Source: Hyphomicrobiales bacterium (GTDB lineage: Bacteria > Pseudomonadota > Alphaproteobacteria > Rhizobiales > Rhizobiaceae). Taken from it: a DNA stretch of 64,000 nt. Location: assembly GCA_900469965.1 (NCBI GenBank), contig UBZP01000007.1, forward strand, positions 62,001 to 126,000, in the 5' to 3' direction. Below the pieces are notes generated by a model. The model did not search any database and was not told the origin of the DNA. It worked only from the letters and a program-made list of their open reading frames with translations. Position numbers and translations under genes: made by a program. Positions 57,499 to 64,000 of the stretch are shown piece by piece (position 1 is the stretch's first letter; the number at the start of each line of letters is the position of its first letter).

Positions 57499-57858
57499 TC
57501 ATATCAGTCCAACCCTTCGCTTCCGCATGAACTCCTCATCAGCGAGGATATCCGCGACGTCCTGTTGCGTCATGCCAAAGAGCTTTCCCGCCATCGCGTC
57601 GTCATAAGCGTCCTCGCAGGCCTTTGCCGCGAGCCTTGTTCCACCTTCGCGGCCGCTCCAGCCATCAAGCCGCCTGATGTCCTTTACGCCGTGCAGGCAT
57701 GTCAGGTTCCAATCCCACAAGGAGGTGTCGTTCATCGACCTGACCAGTCGGCCGAACTGACGCTCTCCATCCCATCCGGCGAAAATGTGCTCCGCATGAG
57801 GATCTCGGCGCCACTGATAGCGGGGGCGCGGGCCTTCGTCTTCGGTCGTATCGGGCAT
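57499..57858 (-). CDS. Hypothetical protein
   Basis: A 119-residue soluble protein starting MPDTTEDEGPRPRYQWRRDP, with GWDGERQFGRLVRSMNDTSL and a C-terminal helical DDAMAGKLFGMTQQDVADIL segment. The ATG at 57858 follows GGAGGATCTT, a better start than the one 4 codons upstream. The C-terminus abuts a 24-codon frame on the same strand (ATGA overlap) that is too short to call. Family not recognised. Confidence 0.62.
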   Translation of the reverse strand: MPDTTEDEGPRPRYQWRRDPHAEHIFAGWDGERQFGRLVRSMNDTSLWDWNLTCLHGVKDIRRLDGWSGREGGTRLAAKACEDAYDDAMAGKLFGMTQQDVADILADEEFMRKRRVGLI

Positions 57859-58033
57859 AAGATCCTCCATCGTGAGGATGGATAGCGCGGCTGTTGCGGT
57901 TTTACATGGCGTGGCTTAGCCATTGACGTCGCTTGGGCGGCGGTTTCGGCCTGTGTTCCACAGGCAAGGCACTGGCAGAAAAGGAAGGCTGTGGGGTTCT
58001 CAGCTGAAATGCCCGCCGGGTTTTCCATAATGA

Positions 58034-58987
58034 CTAAACGTGTGATTTTGGCATCCGGAGTGTGACGCGACACCCTGCCTCCAGATTCTCACGTGTGATC
58101 GTCCCTCCAAGCTGCTGGGCCAGGAGCGAAACTACTCGAGCGCCTACGCCGTCTGCGACGTCAGAACGCATGCCCACGCCGTTGTCAGTCACAGAGAGGA
58201 CAACCTCCTCGTTGGCCCTCAGCGTAACCTGGATGAGGCCGGCTTGGCCCTCCGGGAAAGCGTACTTCAGGCTATTGGTCACAAGCTCGTTGACGACGAT
58301 CGCCATCGGTACGGCCTGTTCGCTGTGAATATACAGTTCATCTGCATCGGCCTTGACGGCAACCGGGCTCATTCCGCTGATCGACGCAGTGAGGTGCTGG
58401 CAGATTTCCATCAAGTATGTCCGTGCATCCACGACCTTCCGGTCTGCACGTATCGTAAGATGGTCATACACTTGCGCCATGATCCGGACGCGCTCACTCA
58501 TCTCGGTGAGGGCTTCTGAAGTACTTACCCCAGGAAGCTTCGCCTGAAGCCGCATCATTGCCGATAGCATCGCCAGGTTGTTCTTGGTGCGATGGGCAAG
58601 CTCCATCAGGAGAACCGTCTTGGCTTTTTCCGCCCGCACGACCTTTTCCATCTCTGTCCGTAGTGCTTCGGCAACAAGCCCAATGGCGGCGCCTGTCACT
58701 GAGAACAACACGACTGGCAGGATATAGCCGGCAAACGTTACGCTTGGCCTGAGCGACAAATATGCGAACAGGGCACCTAGCGCAGTTGCATACAGAGACG
58801 AACCGCGATCAAACATAATACCGGCTAGAAAAATACCCGGCAAGAGAAAGAATAAACCAACGAAGCCACTCTGCGTGTAAAGGCCCATCTGCACAGCAAT
58901 GCAGATTGCCATTACCGCAGTTGTTGTGGAGTATCGTACCCATAGCGGCTGTGGCTTGCTGGGCAGAAAATATAGTATTCGTTCCAT
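58034..58987 (-). CDS. Membrane sensor histidine kinase (HisKA_2, DUF4118-like)
   Basis: A 317-residue sensor kinase. Four hydrophobic segments at the N-terminus (about 20-105; TTTAVMAICIAVQMGLYTQS, then GLFFLLPGIFLAGIMF) resemble the DUF4118 input module. The HisKA_2 phospho-acceptor is in LLMELAHRTKNNLAMLSAMM (His near residue 132), and the HATPase part has NELVTNSLKYAFP (N-box) and DNGVGM. No response regulator gene is adjacent, so the output partner is encoded elsewhere; general-stress (PhyR) control is a common role for this kinase class. Confidence 0.9.
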   Translation of the reverse strand: MERILYFLPSKPQPLWVRYSTTTAVMAICIAVQMGLYTQSGFVGLFFLLPGIFLAGIMFDRGSSLYATALGALFAYLSLRPSVTFAGYILPVVLFSVTGAAIGLVAEALRTEMEKVVRAEKAKTVLLMELAHRTKNNLAMLSAMMRLQAKLPGVSTSEALTEMSERVRIMAQVYDHLTIRADRKVVDARTYLMEICQHLTASISGMSPVAVKADADELYIHSEQAVPMAIVVNELVTNSLKYAFPEGQAGLIQVTLRANEEVVLSVTDNGVGMRSDVADGVGARVVSLLAQQLGGTITRENLEAGCRVTLRMPKSHV

Positions 58988-59527
58988 CTAATCATTGTCC
59001 TCCCAGTTTTTTTTGGGTGACCACTTGACGCAGCGGCGCAGATGAAAAACGAATTTAGTCGTCGCGGTGCCTTGTCTGCAAGCCCGCCCTGCACCCGTGT
59101 CAATGTCCGGTGTGAGAGGTCAGGTATGGCGCGGGTCTGGTTTCGCGGTTCTGGGCTCGCACCGACACGAAAATTGAAAAAAGTTTCGGTGGAGCAGGAA
59201 CCTTTTCCGATGAAGATAGTTCACGGCAAAGTCGGATGATATGTCGATTGTGAGCCCGGCTACGGAGCCAAGAAAGACCGGCATCTCCCCTGGTGCCGGG
59301 CGGGCGCTCACCCGCAGACCGCCGCACCAGCGGGTGGAGGACCAACCCATCTCGCTGGTATCGGCCCGGCCCGTGAGACTGTGACAGCTTGAGCCGAGCT
59401 TACAAGATTCTTCCGAATGTGGCACGTATGGCGAGGTCGGCAATTTGGCCGGCCTCGCGGGCGTTGGCAACCTCCATCACAACATCCCGGGCGGCGGCTA
59501 CCTGCGATAAAACCACCGGCCCCGCGC
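58988..59527 (+). other. Gene-poor spacer
   Basis: About 540 bases with no supported gene, apart from the promoter region of the kinase gene at its left end. Confidence 0.4.
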
Positions 59528-59555
59528 AAAAAAAAGCCGGCGGAGATCCGCCGGC
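59528..59555 (-). terminator. Intrinsic terminator of the csbD-like gene
   Basis: GCCGGCGG-AGAT-CCGCCGGC (59536-59555), followed on the - strand by eight U residues (59535 down to 59528). Lies 38 bases after the csbD-like stop. Confidence 0.85.
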
Positions 59556-59593
59556 GGAAGTTGCGCAGTCTCCCGCACCGGGATGCGAGGCGT

Positions 59594-59797
59594 TTACCAG
59601 GATTGACGACCGTACCAATCGTCGATTTCACGTCTAACCTGGTCCTTTTCGTAACCGTAGCGTTCTTGGATCTTGCCTTCGAGCTGGTCGCGTTGACCAT
59701 TGATCACGTCCAGATCATCATCCGTGAGCTTGCCCCACTGTTCTTTGATCTTGCCCTTCATCTGCTTCCAGTTCCCTTCGACGCGGTCCCAATCCAT
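59594..59797 (-). CDS. CsbD-family stress protein
   Basis: A 67-residue CsbD-like protein: MDWDRVEGNWKQMKGKIKEQ then WGKLTDDDLDVINGQRDQLE, the full family pattern. Such proteins accumulate in general stress and are predicted alpha-helical and highly soluble. The ATG at 59797 follows GGAGGAAACC; the open frame further up is not part of the gene. A strong terminator lies just downstream. Confidence 0.9.
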   Translation of the reverse strand: MDWDRVEGNWKQMKGKIKEQWGKLTDDDLDVINGQRDQLEGKIQERYGYEKDQVRREIDDWYGRQSW

Positions 59798-60236
59798 CTC
59801 TGGTTTCCTCCGTGTTGAAGCCCTAAAACCTGGGCCTAGGCACGCAGTATGAGCGACTTTCGGGCGGCGCGCATTTAACTTTGACACATGAATGCCGGTA
59901 CAGCCCCGAGCGCGTCGCCCAAGAAGCGCACCATCGACATTTTCTTATGCGAGGTCATCGCTTGTTCCGTGCGTGGCTGTTCGACCGGGCTTCGGATTGC
60001 CCAAGACGGCAAAGGATATGGTGACCGGCCAGGGTAGCAATCGTCGTACAGACCTCCCCTCATCCCATCCTGCCTTCACTGCGTCGCAGATAAGCTCCTA
60101 CAATCGCGTCGCTACGGCTGCCTCGCATTCGAGTAGGCGGTCCATACTGATCGGCGTTCGAGGCGAGCCTATCGCGGCCATGGTTTCCCCCATCCCGGCG
60201 TCGGCAACTTGATCCTCGCTTTCAGTCCTCTTGCCA
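59798..60236 (+). other. Gene-poor spacer
   Basis: About 440 bases without a supported gene. A 27-codon - strand frame (MTSHKKMSMVRFLGDALGAV) has protein character but no ribosome site. Confidence 0.4.
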
Positions 60237-60503
60237 TCACACCGCGAACAGCGGACGTGATCCGCTGTTGGCTCTTCTGAGCGGCGCCCCGAACTCTCCA
60301 GCTGTCACCGTATTCCCTTTCTGGCATCGTGGGCACCACAGGTTGAGGCGGTAGCCCTGCTCATGGAACTGGCCAAGCGTGGAGACGGTCGGTGACTTCG
60401 CCGGACATCCGTTTAGACATTGCTGGCTGCGGAGGTGTCCGCGGGGACGATTTCTATAGTTGAATGCCGTGCTCTCCTTGCCAGCCGTGTTCTTATAGGT
60501 CAT
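60237..60503 (-). CDS. Possible zinc-ribbon fragment
   Basis: An 88-residue frame containing STLGQFHEQGYRLNLWCPRC, a CxxC in a context like small rhizobial zinc-ribbon proteins, but the start has no clear ribosome site and the second Cys pair is missing. May be truncated. Confidence 0.35.
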   Translation of the reverse strand: MTYKNTAGKESTAFNYRNRPRGHLRSQQCLNGCPAKSPTVSTLGQFHEQGYRLNLWCPRCQKGNTVTAGEFGAPLRRANSGSRPLFAV

Positions 60504-60757
60504 GGCACGTGGATTCGGCCGGAAACGGCTTGCATTGCTAAGCAATTTCCCCGCGCGAACGGGACTTTGCCCTGCCCGGGGAACGGTTGACTTTTCTTCC
60601 GCCGCAAAAGGGGCCGCGGGCGTCGACGTCAACCGAAGTCACGGGTCCACGCATTCGTCAGACTTTGGTCCGATGGGGAGGGAGCAAAGGTCCTTCTTTT
60701 GGAACGGTCGTACTCGGCAAGCATTCCCTCCCTATGTTTAACAAAGGGAGTGAACCC

Positions 60758-61165
60758 ATGCTTGCTAAGTCTCTTCTGTCTGCGGCCTTCGTCGCTGCCC
60801 TATCTTCTACTGCTGTGTTTGCTGATGACCACAATGATAGCGTTGTCACCGGTGCCGCAGGTGGGGCCGCAACGGGCGCTATCGTCGGGGGTCCGGTTGG
60901 TGCTGTGGTCGGCGGCGCAGTGGGCGCAGTGGCCGGTGCCGCCCTCGACCCACCGCCGCGTCAGGTGGTGACCTATGTCGAACAGCAGCCGATGCCGGCC
61001 AATCCTGTCATTGTCGAGGAAGTTGTAGAGGTAGGAAAGCCCTTGCCCAGGACGGTGGTGTTGACACCAGTGCCCGAGAACCCAAAATACGCATTTGCGG
61101 TGGTCAATCAGCAACGAGTCATCGTCGATCCGAATACCTATACGGTTGTTCAGGTCCTTCGTTGA
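60758..61165 (+). CDS. Exported glycine-zipper/DUF1236-like protein
   Basis: A 135-residue exported protein. Signal peptide MLAKSLLSAAFVAALSSTAV, cleaved near FAD (about residue 23). A glycine-zipper stretch follows (GAAGGAATGAIVGGPVGAVV), then a DUF1236-like C-terminus ending VVNQQRVIVDPNTYTVVQVL. Common in Rhizobiales, envelope-associated. The ATG at 60758 follows AAAGGGAG. A strong terminator follows. Confidence 0.82.
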   Translation: MLAKSLLSAAFVAALSSTAVFADDHNDSVVTGAAGGAATGAIVGGPVGAVVGGAVGAVAGAALDPPPRQVVTYVEQQPMPANPVIVEEVVEVGKPLPRTVVLTPVPENPKYAFAVVNQQRVIVDPNTYTVVQVLR

Positions 61166-61170
61166 CCCGT

Positions 61171-61207
61171 GTGCGCCTGCCCCCTTCGGCAACAGGGGCA
61201 GGCGCAC
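61171..61207 (+). terminator. Strong stem-loop after the DUF1236-like gene
   Basis: Perfect 13-bp stem GTGCGCCTGCCCC / GGGGCAGGCGCAC with an 11-base loop, 5 bases after the stop and 31 before the next ATG. Confidence 0.7.
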
Positions 61208-61238
61208 GACAACTCAGGCCCAGTTGGAAGGAGAAGAC

Positions 61239-61409
61239 ATGAAGAAGCACCGTTTCGGCCACCAGGAAGAACCGGACTTCAGTGTTGGTTTTCCGCTCGG
61301 GGTGATTGCGGTCCTCATGTTGGGAATCACGGCATATCTTGTCGCGCTGAACGCCGAAATCCCGCCGCCCCAAACCATCGCATTCATCGCTGAAAAGCCG
61401 CTGCCTTAA
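61239..61409 (+). CDS. Small single-pass membrane protein
   Basis: A 56-residue protein with a polar N-terminus (MKKHRFGHQEEPDFSVGF), one membrane segment (about 18-40, LGVIAVLMLGITAYLVAL) and a short Pro-rich tail. GGAAGGAGAAG ribosome site. No family recognised. Confidence 0.65.
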   Translation: MKKHRFGHQEEPDFSVGFPLGVIAVLMLGITAYLVALNAEIPPPQTIAFIAEKPLP

Positions 61410-61507
61410 TGCCCCGAGCGGCGAGTGTTGCCGCGCGCTACGCGCCTAACGACTGCTTCCAGCGTTATGCGGGCCTGCGCTTAATATATATCCAACGCTC
61501 ATCTAGT

Positions 61508-61912
61508 ATGGATTCGGTCATGAATCAGTGGCTCTCCTCGGTGAAAGTATGGGCGCGATCTGTAAGGCGCGATGTGGTCGCTCTTTGGATCGCCGCTCGT
61601 GACCGACGCACGCCGCTCGCCGCCAAAGTTATCGCAGGCGCAATCGCTGCCTACGCTCTATCGCCCATCGATCTCATCCCCGATTTCATTCCTGTGCTCG
61701 GGTATTTGGATGATCTGTTGATTGTACCAATCGGGATACTCCTGGCTGTCCGATTGATTCCAGAACCGCTCATGTCCGAATTCAGAATGTTCGCGCAACA
61801 GAGAACGCGGCGACCAACCGGCTTATGGGGGGTGCTGGCCATCATCGCTATATGGGCGATCTTCGCAACCGCTGCCGCTTGCTTGGCGTGGCGGAAATTC
61901 AACGGGCGTTGA
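61508..61912 (+). CDS. DUF1232/YkvA-like membrane protein
   Basis: A 134-residue protein with the DUF1232 core AYALSPIDLIPDFIPVLGYL (about 56-75), which is the conserved motif of the YkvA family, flanked by membrane segments, plus a C-terminal membrane anchor (about 108-125). ATG at 61508 or 61520. Function is unknown; members are often in stress or permeability contexts. Confidence 0.82.
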   Translation: MDSVMNQWLSSVKVWARSVRRDVVALWIAARDRRTPLAAKVIAGAIAAYALSPIDLIPDFIPVLGYLDDLLIVPIGILLAVRLIPEPLMSEFRMFAQQRTRRPTGLWGVLAIIAIWAIFATAAACLAWRKFNGR

Positions 61913-62116
61913 CCGGCGTCACTCTTATGGAGCTTCGCGGCGTCACCAGTACGCCGGCTCTCGGCAACCGTCGGATTGTGGACGAATAAGCCCCATAGGC
62001 ATACATTTTCGGACCGCTGGGACGTTGCAGCTAGGGGAAGTGCTTGCAATTTGCCCGGCAAGAGTGGGCCCCGCTTTAGCCAAGCGGGGCTTCTCCCGCC
62101 GCGCTCGCGTGACAAT

Positions 62117-62380
62117 TCACTCCATCAGCTCTTCAAGTATCTCAGCCGCGGCGATCAAAGCCTGCTGCACCAGCGAATCGGCGGCGGTCGCGCTTGACGA
62201 CGCAACGAGTTGAATGTCGTCGACCCTCAAGAGGTGCGCTCGCAACCGACGGGTTCCCGTGTTGTGTCCCACTTCACCGATTGCCTCAATCGCGCGCCGC
62301 AACAGAGCTCGACGCTCAACTTTGGAAAGCGTCTGAACGACACGGCTCGCGGTTCGAAGTTCGTCTACCGTCACTCTCAT
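62117..62380 (-). CDS. Small helical hypothetical protein
   Basis: An 87-residue all-helical-looking protein (ASRVVQTLSKVERRALLRRA, DSLVQQALIAAAEILEEL), with no signal peptide. No family recognised. Starts with MRVTVDE at 62380; the ribosome site is weak. Confidence 0.5.
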   Translation of the reverse strand: MRVTVDELRTASRVVQTLSKVERRALLRRAIEAIGEVGHNTGTRRLRAHLLRVDDIQLVASSSATAADSLVQQALIAAAEILEELME

Positions 62381-62529
62381 GTGTCATCTCGAAGCTGAGA
62401 GCGCCATCATCGGACGCAGCACACCCGTTATTGTTCAGAGGACGGCGCTGCGTCGAACTATATTCGATGCTTCGGTCAGTCCGCGATCGCGATTTCGCCA
62501 AAGGCCGCCGTTCTGCCCCATGCGCGTGA

Positions 62530-63714
62530 TCAGATCACGAATTCCTCCTCGTACGTCTTTGGCTGGGGAACGACCGTAACCTCCACCGGAACGATCCAAT
62601 TGACCGCGTAGCTCTCGCAGTCGGAACGCTGGAGGTCGGGCTGCACGTTCCCCGCCCCATCTGTCGCGCGACATCGCAGTATATGTCGCCCCACTTCCCT
62701 GGGGGTCCATATGTATTCCCAAAGGCGCCAGGCAAAGGGACGCTCTGCTTCGAGTAGCCTGCCCTCGCGCCAGCCCTTGCCATCTCCGGGGCAGACCTGC
62801 ACCTGCCGGACAACGGACTCTCCGCTCCAGGCGGCTCCGAAAATCCGGTACGGCTGGCCGACGATGAGACGCTCCCCCTGTACGGGACGCGCGATCTGCG
62901 CTTTGACCTCCATCTCCGCAAGGGGGACGATCCTGGGTTCCCCGAGGCTGCGCTCCCAACGGAAATAGTCGCGTGCCTGCCAGTATCCAAGGAATGGTTG
63001 CTCCACAACCGTGATATGCGTGATCCACTTGATCCAGGCCATTCCGAACCAGCCACCCACAACCGCGCGCAGCGGGTATCCGTGATCACGCGTCAACGGC
63101 TGTTCGTTCATTGAATAGGCAAGGATCGTGCCGGGCGCGATGGCCTTCTCGAGCGGTAAACTGCGTGCAAAGGCGATGGGGCCGGGAGACGCCGTCTTCT
63201 TGTTTGCGTCGACGACGCCGCTGTCGGCGCCTGCGAGCAGAACCTCACGGGCGGTCGGTTTGACGCCTGCTATTTCCAAAATTTCGCGCAGAAGAACACC
63301 TGTCCACGCGGCATTGCCGACGGCACCATTCTGCCACTGCAACCCCTCCTTCGGCGGCACGTAGTACACGCGCCCATTGCCTGCGCACTCGACGACGGCG
63401 GTGAAAGTCGTGCTGCGCATCGCCTTGATGCTGTCGAGATCAAGTTCGATCGGCCGCTCCACCGCCCCGTCCACGCGCAACCTCCAGTCTCGCACTTGGA
63501 TGTCCGGCGACGGGAAATGGTTTCGCACGAAGAACAGCTCGGTTGGGACCAGCCAATCGGAGAGCGACGCAAACGGAAACTCGATGTTCGGTGGGGATTT
63601 CTGCCGAACTATCGGATCGGGTTGCTGTGGTGGCCGCATCGTCCCCGTCTCTCCGTTCAAAAGCTTAACGTTGGCTTTCGTCCGCGAGCGATGGTTCGAT
63701 CCCTCGCATCGCAT
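62530..63714 (-). CDS. Sulfite oxidase-family molybdopterin oxidoreductase
   Basis: A 394-residue protein of the sulfite oxidase family. The molybdenum-ligand Cys is in VVECAGNGRVYY (near residue 107), with HGYPLRAVVGGWFGMAWIKW downstream for the cofactor site. The C-terminal Ig-like Mo-co dimerisation domain covers about 270-385. The ATG at 63714 follows GGAGGTATGCG, better than 63744 or 63639. No signal peptide is clear, so location is unresolved; no cytochrome or DMT-like partner lies beside it in the window. It could act as a sulfite dehydrogenase or a related reductase. Confidence 0.85.
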   Translation of the reverse strand: MRCEGSNHRSRTKANVKLLNGETGTMRPPQQPDPIVRQKSPPNIEFPFASLSDWLVPTELFFVRNHFPSPDIQVRDWRLRVDGAVERPIELDLDSIKAMRSTTFTAVVECAGNGRVYYVPPKEGLQWQNGAVGNAAWTGVLLREILEIAGVKPTAREVLLAGADSGVVDANKKTASPGPIAFARSLPLEKAIAPGTILAYSMNEQPLTRDHGYPLRAVVGGWFGMAWIKWITHITVVEQPFLGYWQARDYFRWERSLGEPRIVPLAEMEVKAQIARPVQGERLIVGQPYRIFGAAWSGESVVRQVQVCPGDGKGWREGRLLEAERPFAWRLWEYIWTPREVGRHILRCRATDGAGNVQPDLQRSDCESYAVNWIVPVEVTVVPQPKTYEEEFVI

Positions 63715-64000
63715 ACCTCCGTTTTTCCAGCTGCATCCTAGCATATACAGCCGTTTCCCGAACCGACATGAAACGGCAGCAATGGGTCAGCTCGAGACCT
63801 CGATCCGTCGCCGTCGCAGCAAAACACAGCCTCTTGTCCAGTTCACTTGTCCTGGTGCTGGATCAGGGGCATCCGATCGAAACCTGGTCGCCATGGCTGA
63901 AACGCGCGGCGCGGACGGGCCGGGGCACCAAAGGTAAGGCGGGTGAGTTGATCAAGCAGCGACCAGCCGCCAGCTGGCGGCAAGAAGAGCGGCACAGATC
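63715..64000 (+). other. Window end without a supported gene
   Basis: The last 286 bases hold the promoter side of the sulfite-oxidase gene and no further gene I can support. Confidence 0.4.

Overview
The window looks like part of a large secondary replicon (megaplasmid or chromid) of a Rhizobiales alphaproteobacterium, probably Rhizobiaceae or Phyllobacteriaceae. Supporting signs are the high GC, dense ATGA/GTGA-coupled operons, several ABC-type sugar importers each with its own LacI or GntR regulator, two DUF982 genes, a ROSE thermometer ahead of a small heat-shock gene, a PE-LIG-POL LigD, and relics of plasmid-type genes (DUF2493). I see no rRNA, tRNA, CRISPR array or intact insertion sequence. 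The species cannot be named from the sequence alone.

Layout. 1-5432: a caa3-type cytochrome oxidase operon (CoxB with a C-terminal haem c domain, a CoxA-CoxC fusion, a small membrane protein, CtaG, a tri-haem cytochrome c). 6365-6980: a DUF982 gene and a small unknown gene. 7313-17050: a LacI regulator and an operon closely resembling the E. coli frl (fructoselysine) pathway: FrlB-like deglycase, CUT1 importer, FrlC-like epimerase, FrlD-like kinase, plus a DadA-like FAD oxidoreductase. A perfect 22-bp palindrome lies in front of it. 19022-25965: a divergent LacI gene, a 36-bp nested palindrome, and a pentitol (ribitol-like) operon: FrcBCA-type importer, short-chain dehydrogenase, FGGY kinase. 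26388-29654: divergent katG and oxyR.

29899-38583: a divergon around a GntR gene. Leftward lie two genes that correspond to the two halves of the tomato Tm-1 virus-resistance protein (UPF0261 domain and TIM-barrel domain). Rightward lie a CUT1 importer, a Gfo/Idh/MocA dehydrogenase, a cupin and the ATPase. The substrate is unknown.

38584-64000 is more accessory. It holds a nucleotidyltransferase-fold gene preceded by an exactly duplicated bipartite operator; an RTX protein; dinB; a LigD island with a HARP-like-repeat protein and a GXWXG/DUF4334 protein; a ROSE-controlled hsp20; stress genes (PRC-barrel, CsbD, DUF1232); two HWE/HisKA_2 sensor kinases, one with a one-base frameshift; and a sulfite-oxidase-family molybdoenzyme. 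Between these are decayed genes (DUF2493, AraC, an HU stub, a proline-rich gene with a frame conflict) and gene-poor spacers.

The least described pieces are the oxidoreductase-containing frl-like operon, the split Tm-1 divergon, and the nucleotidyltransferase with twin operators.
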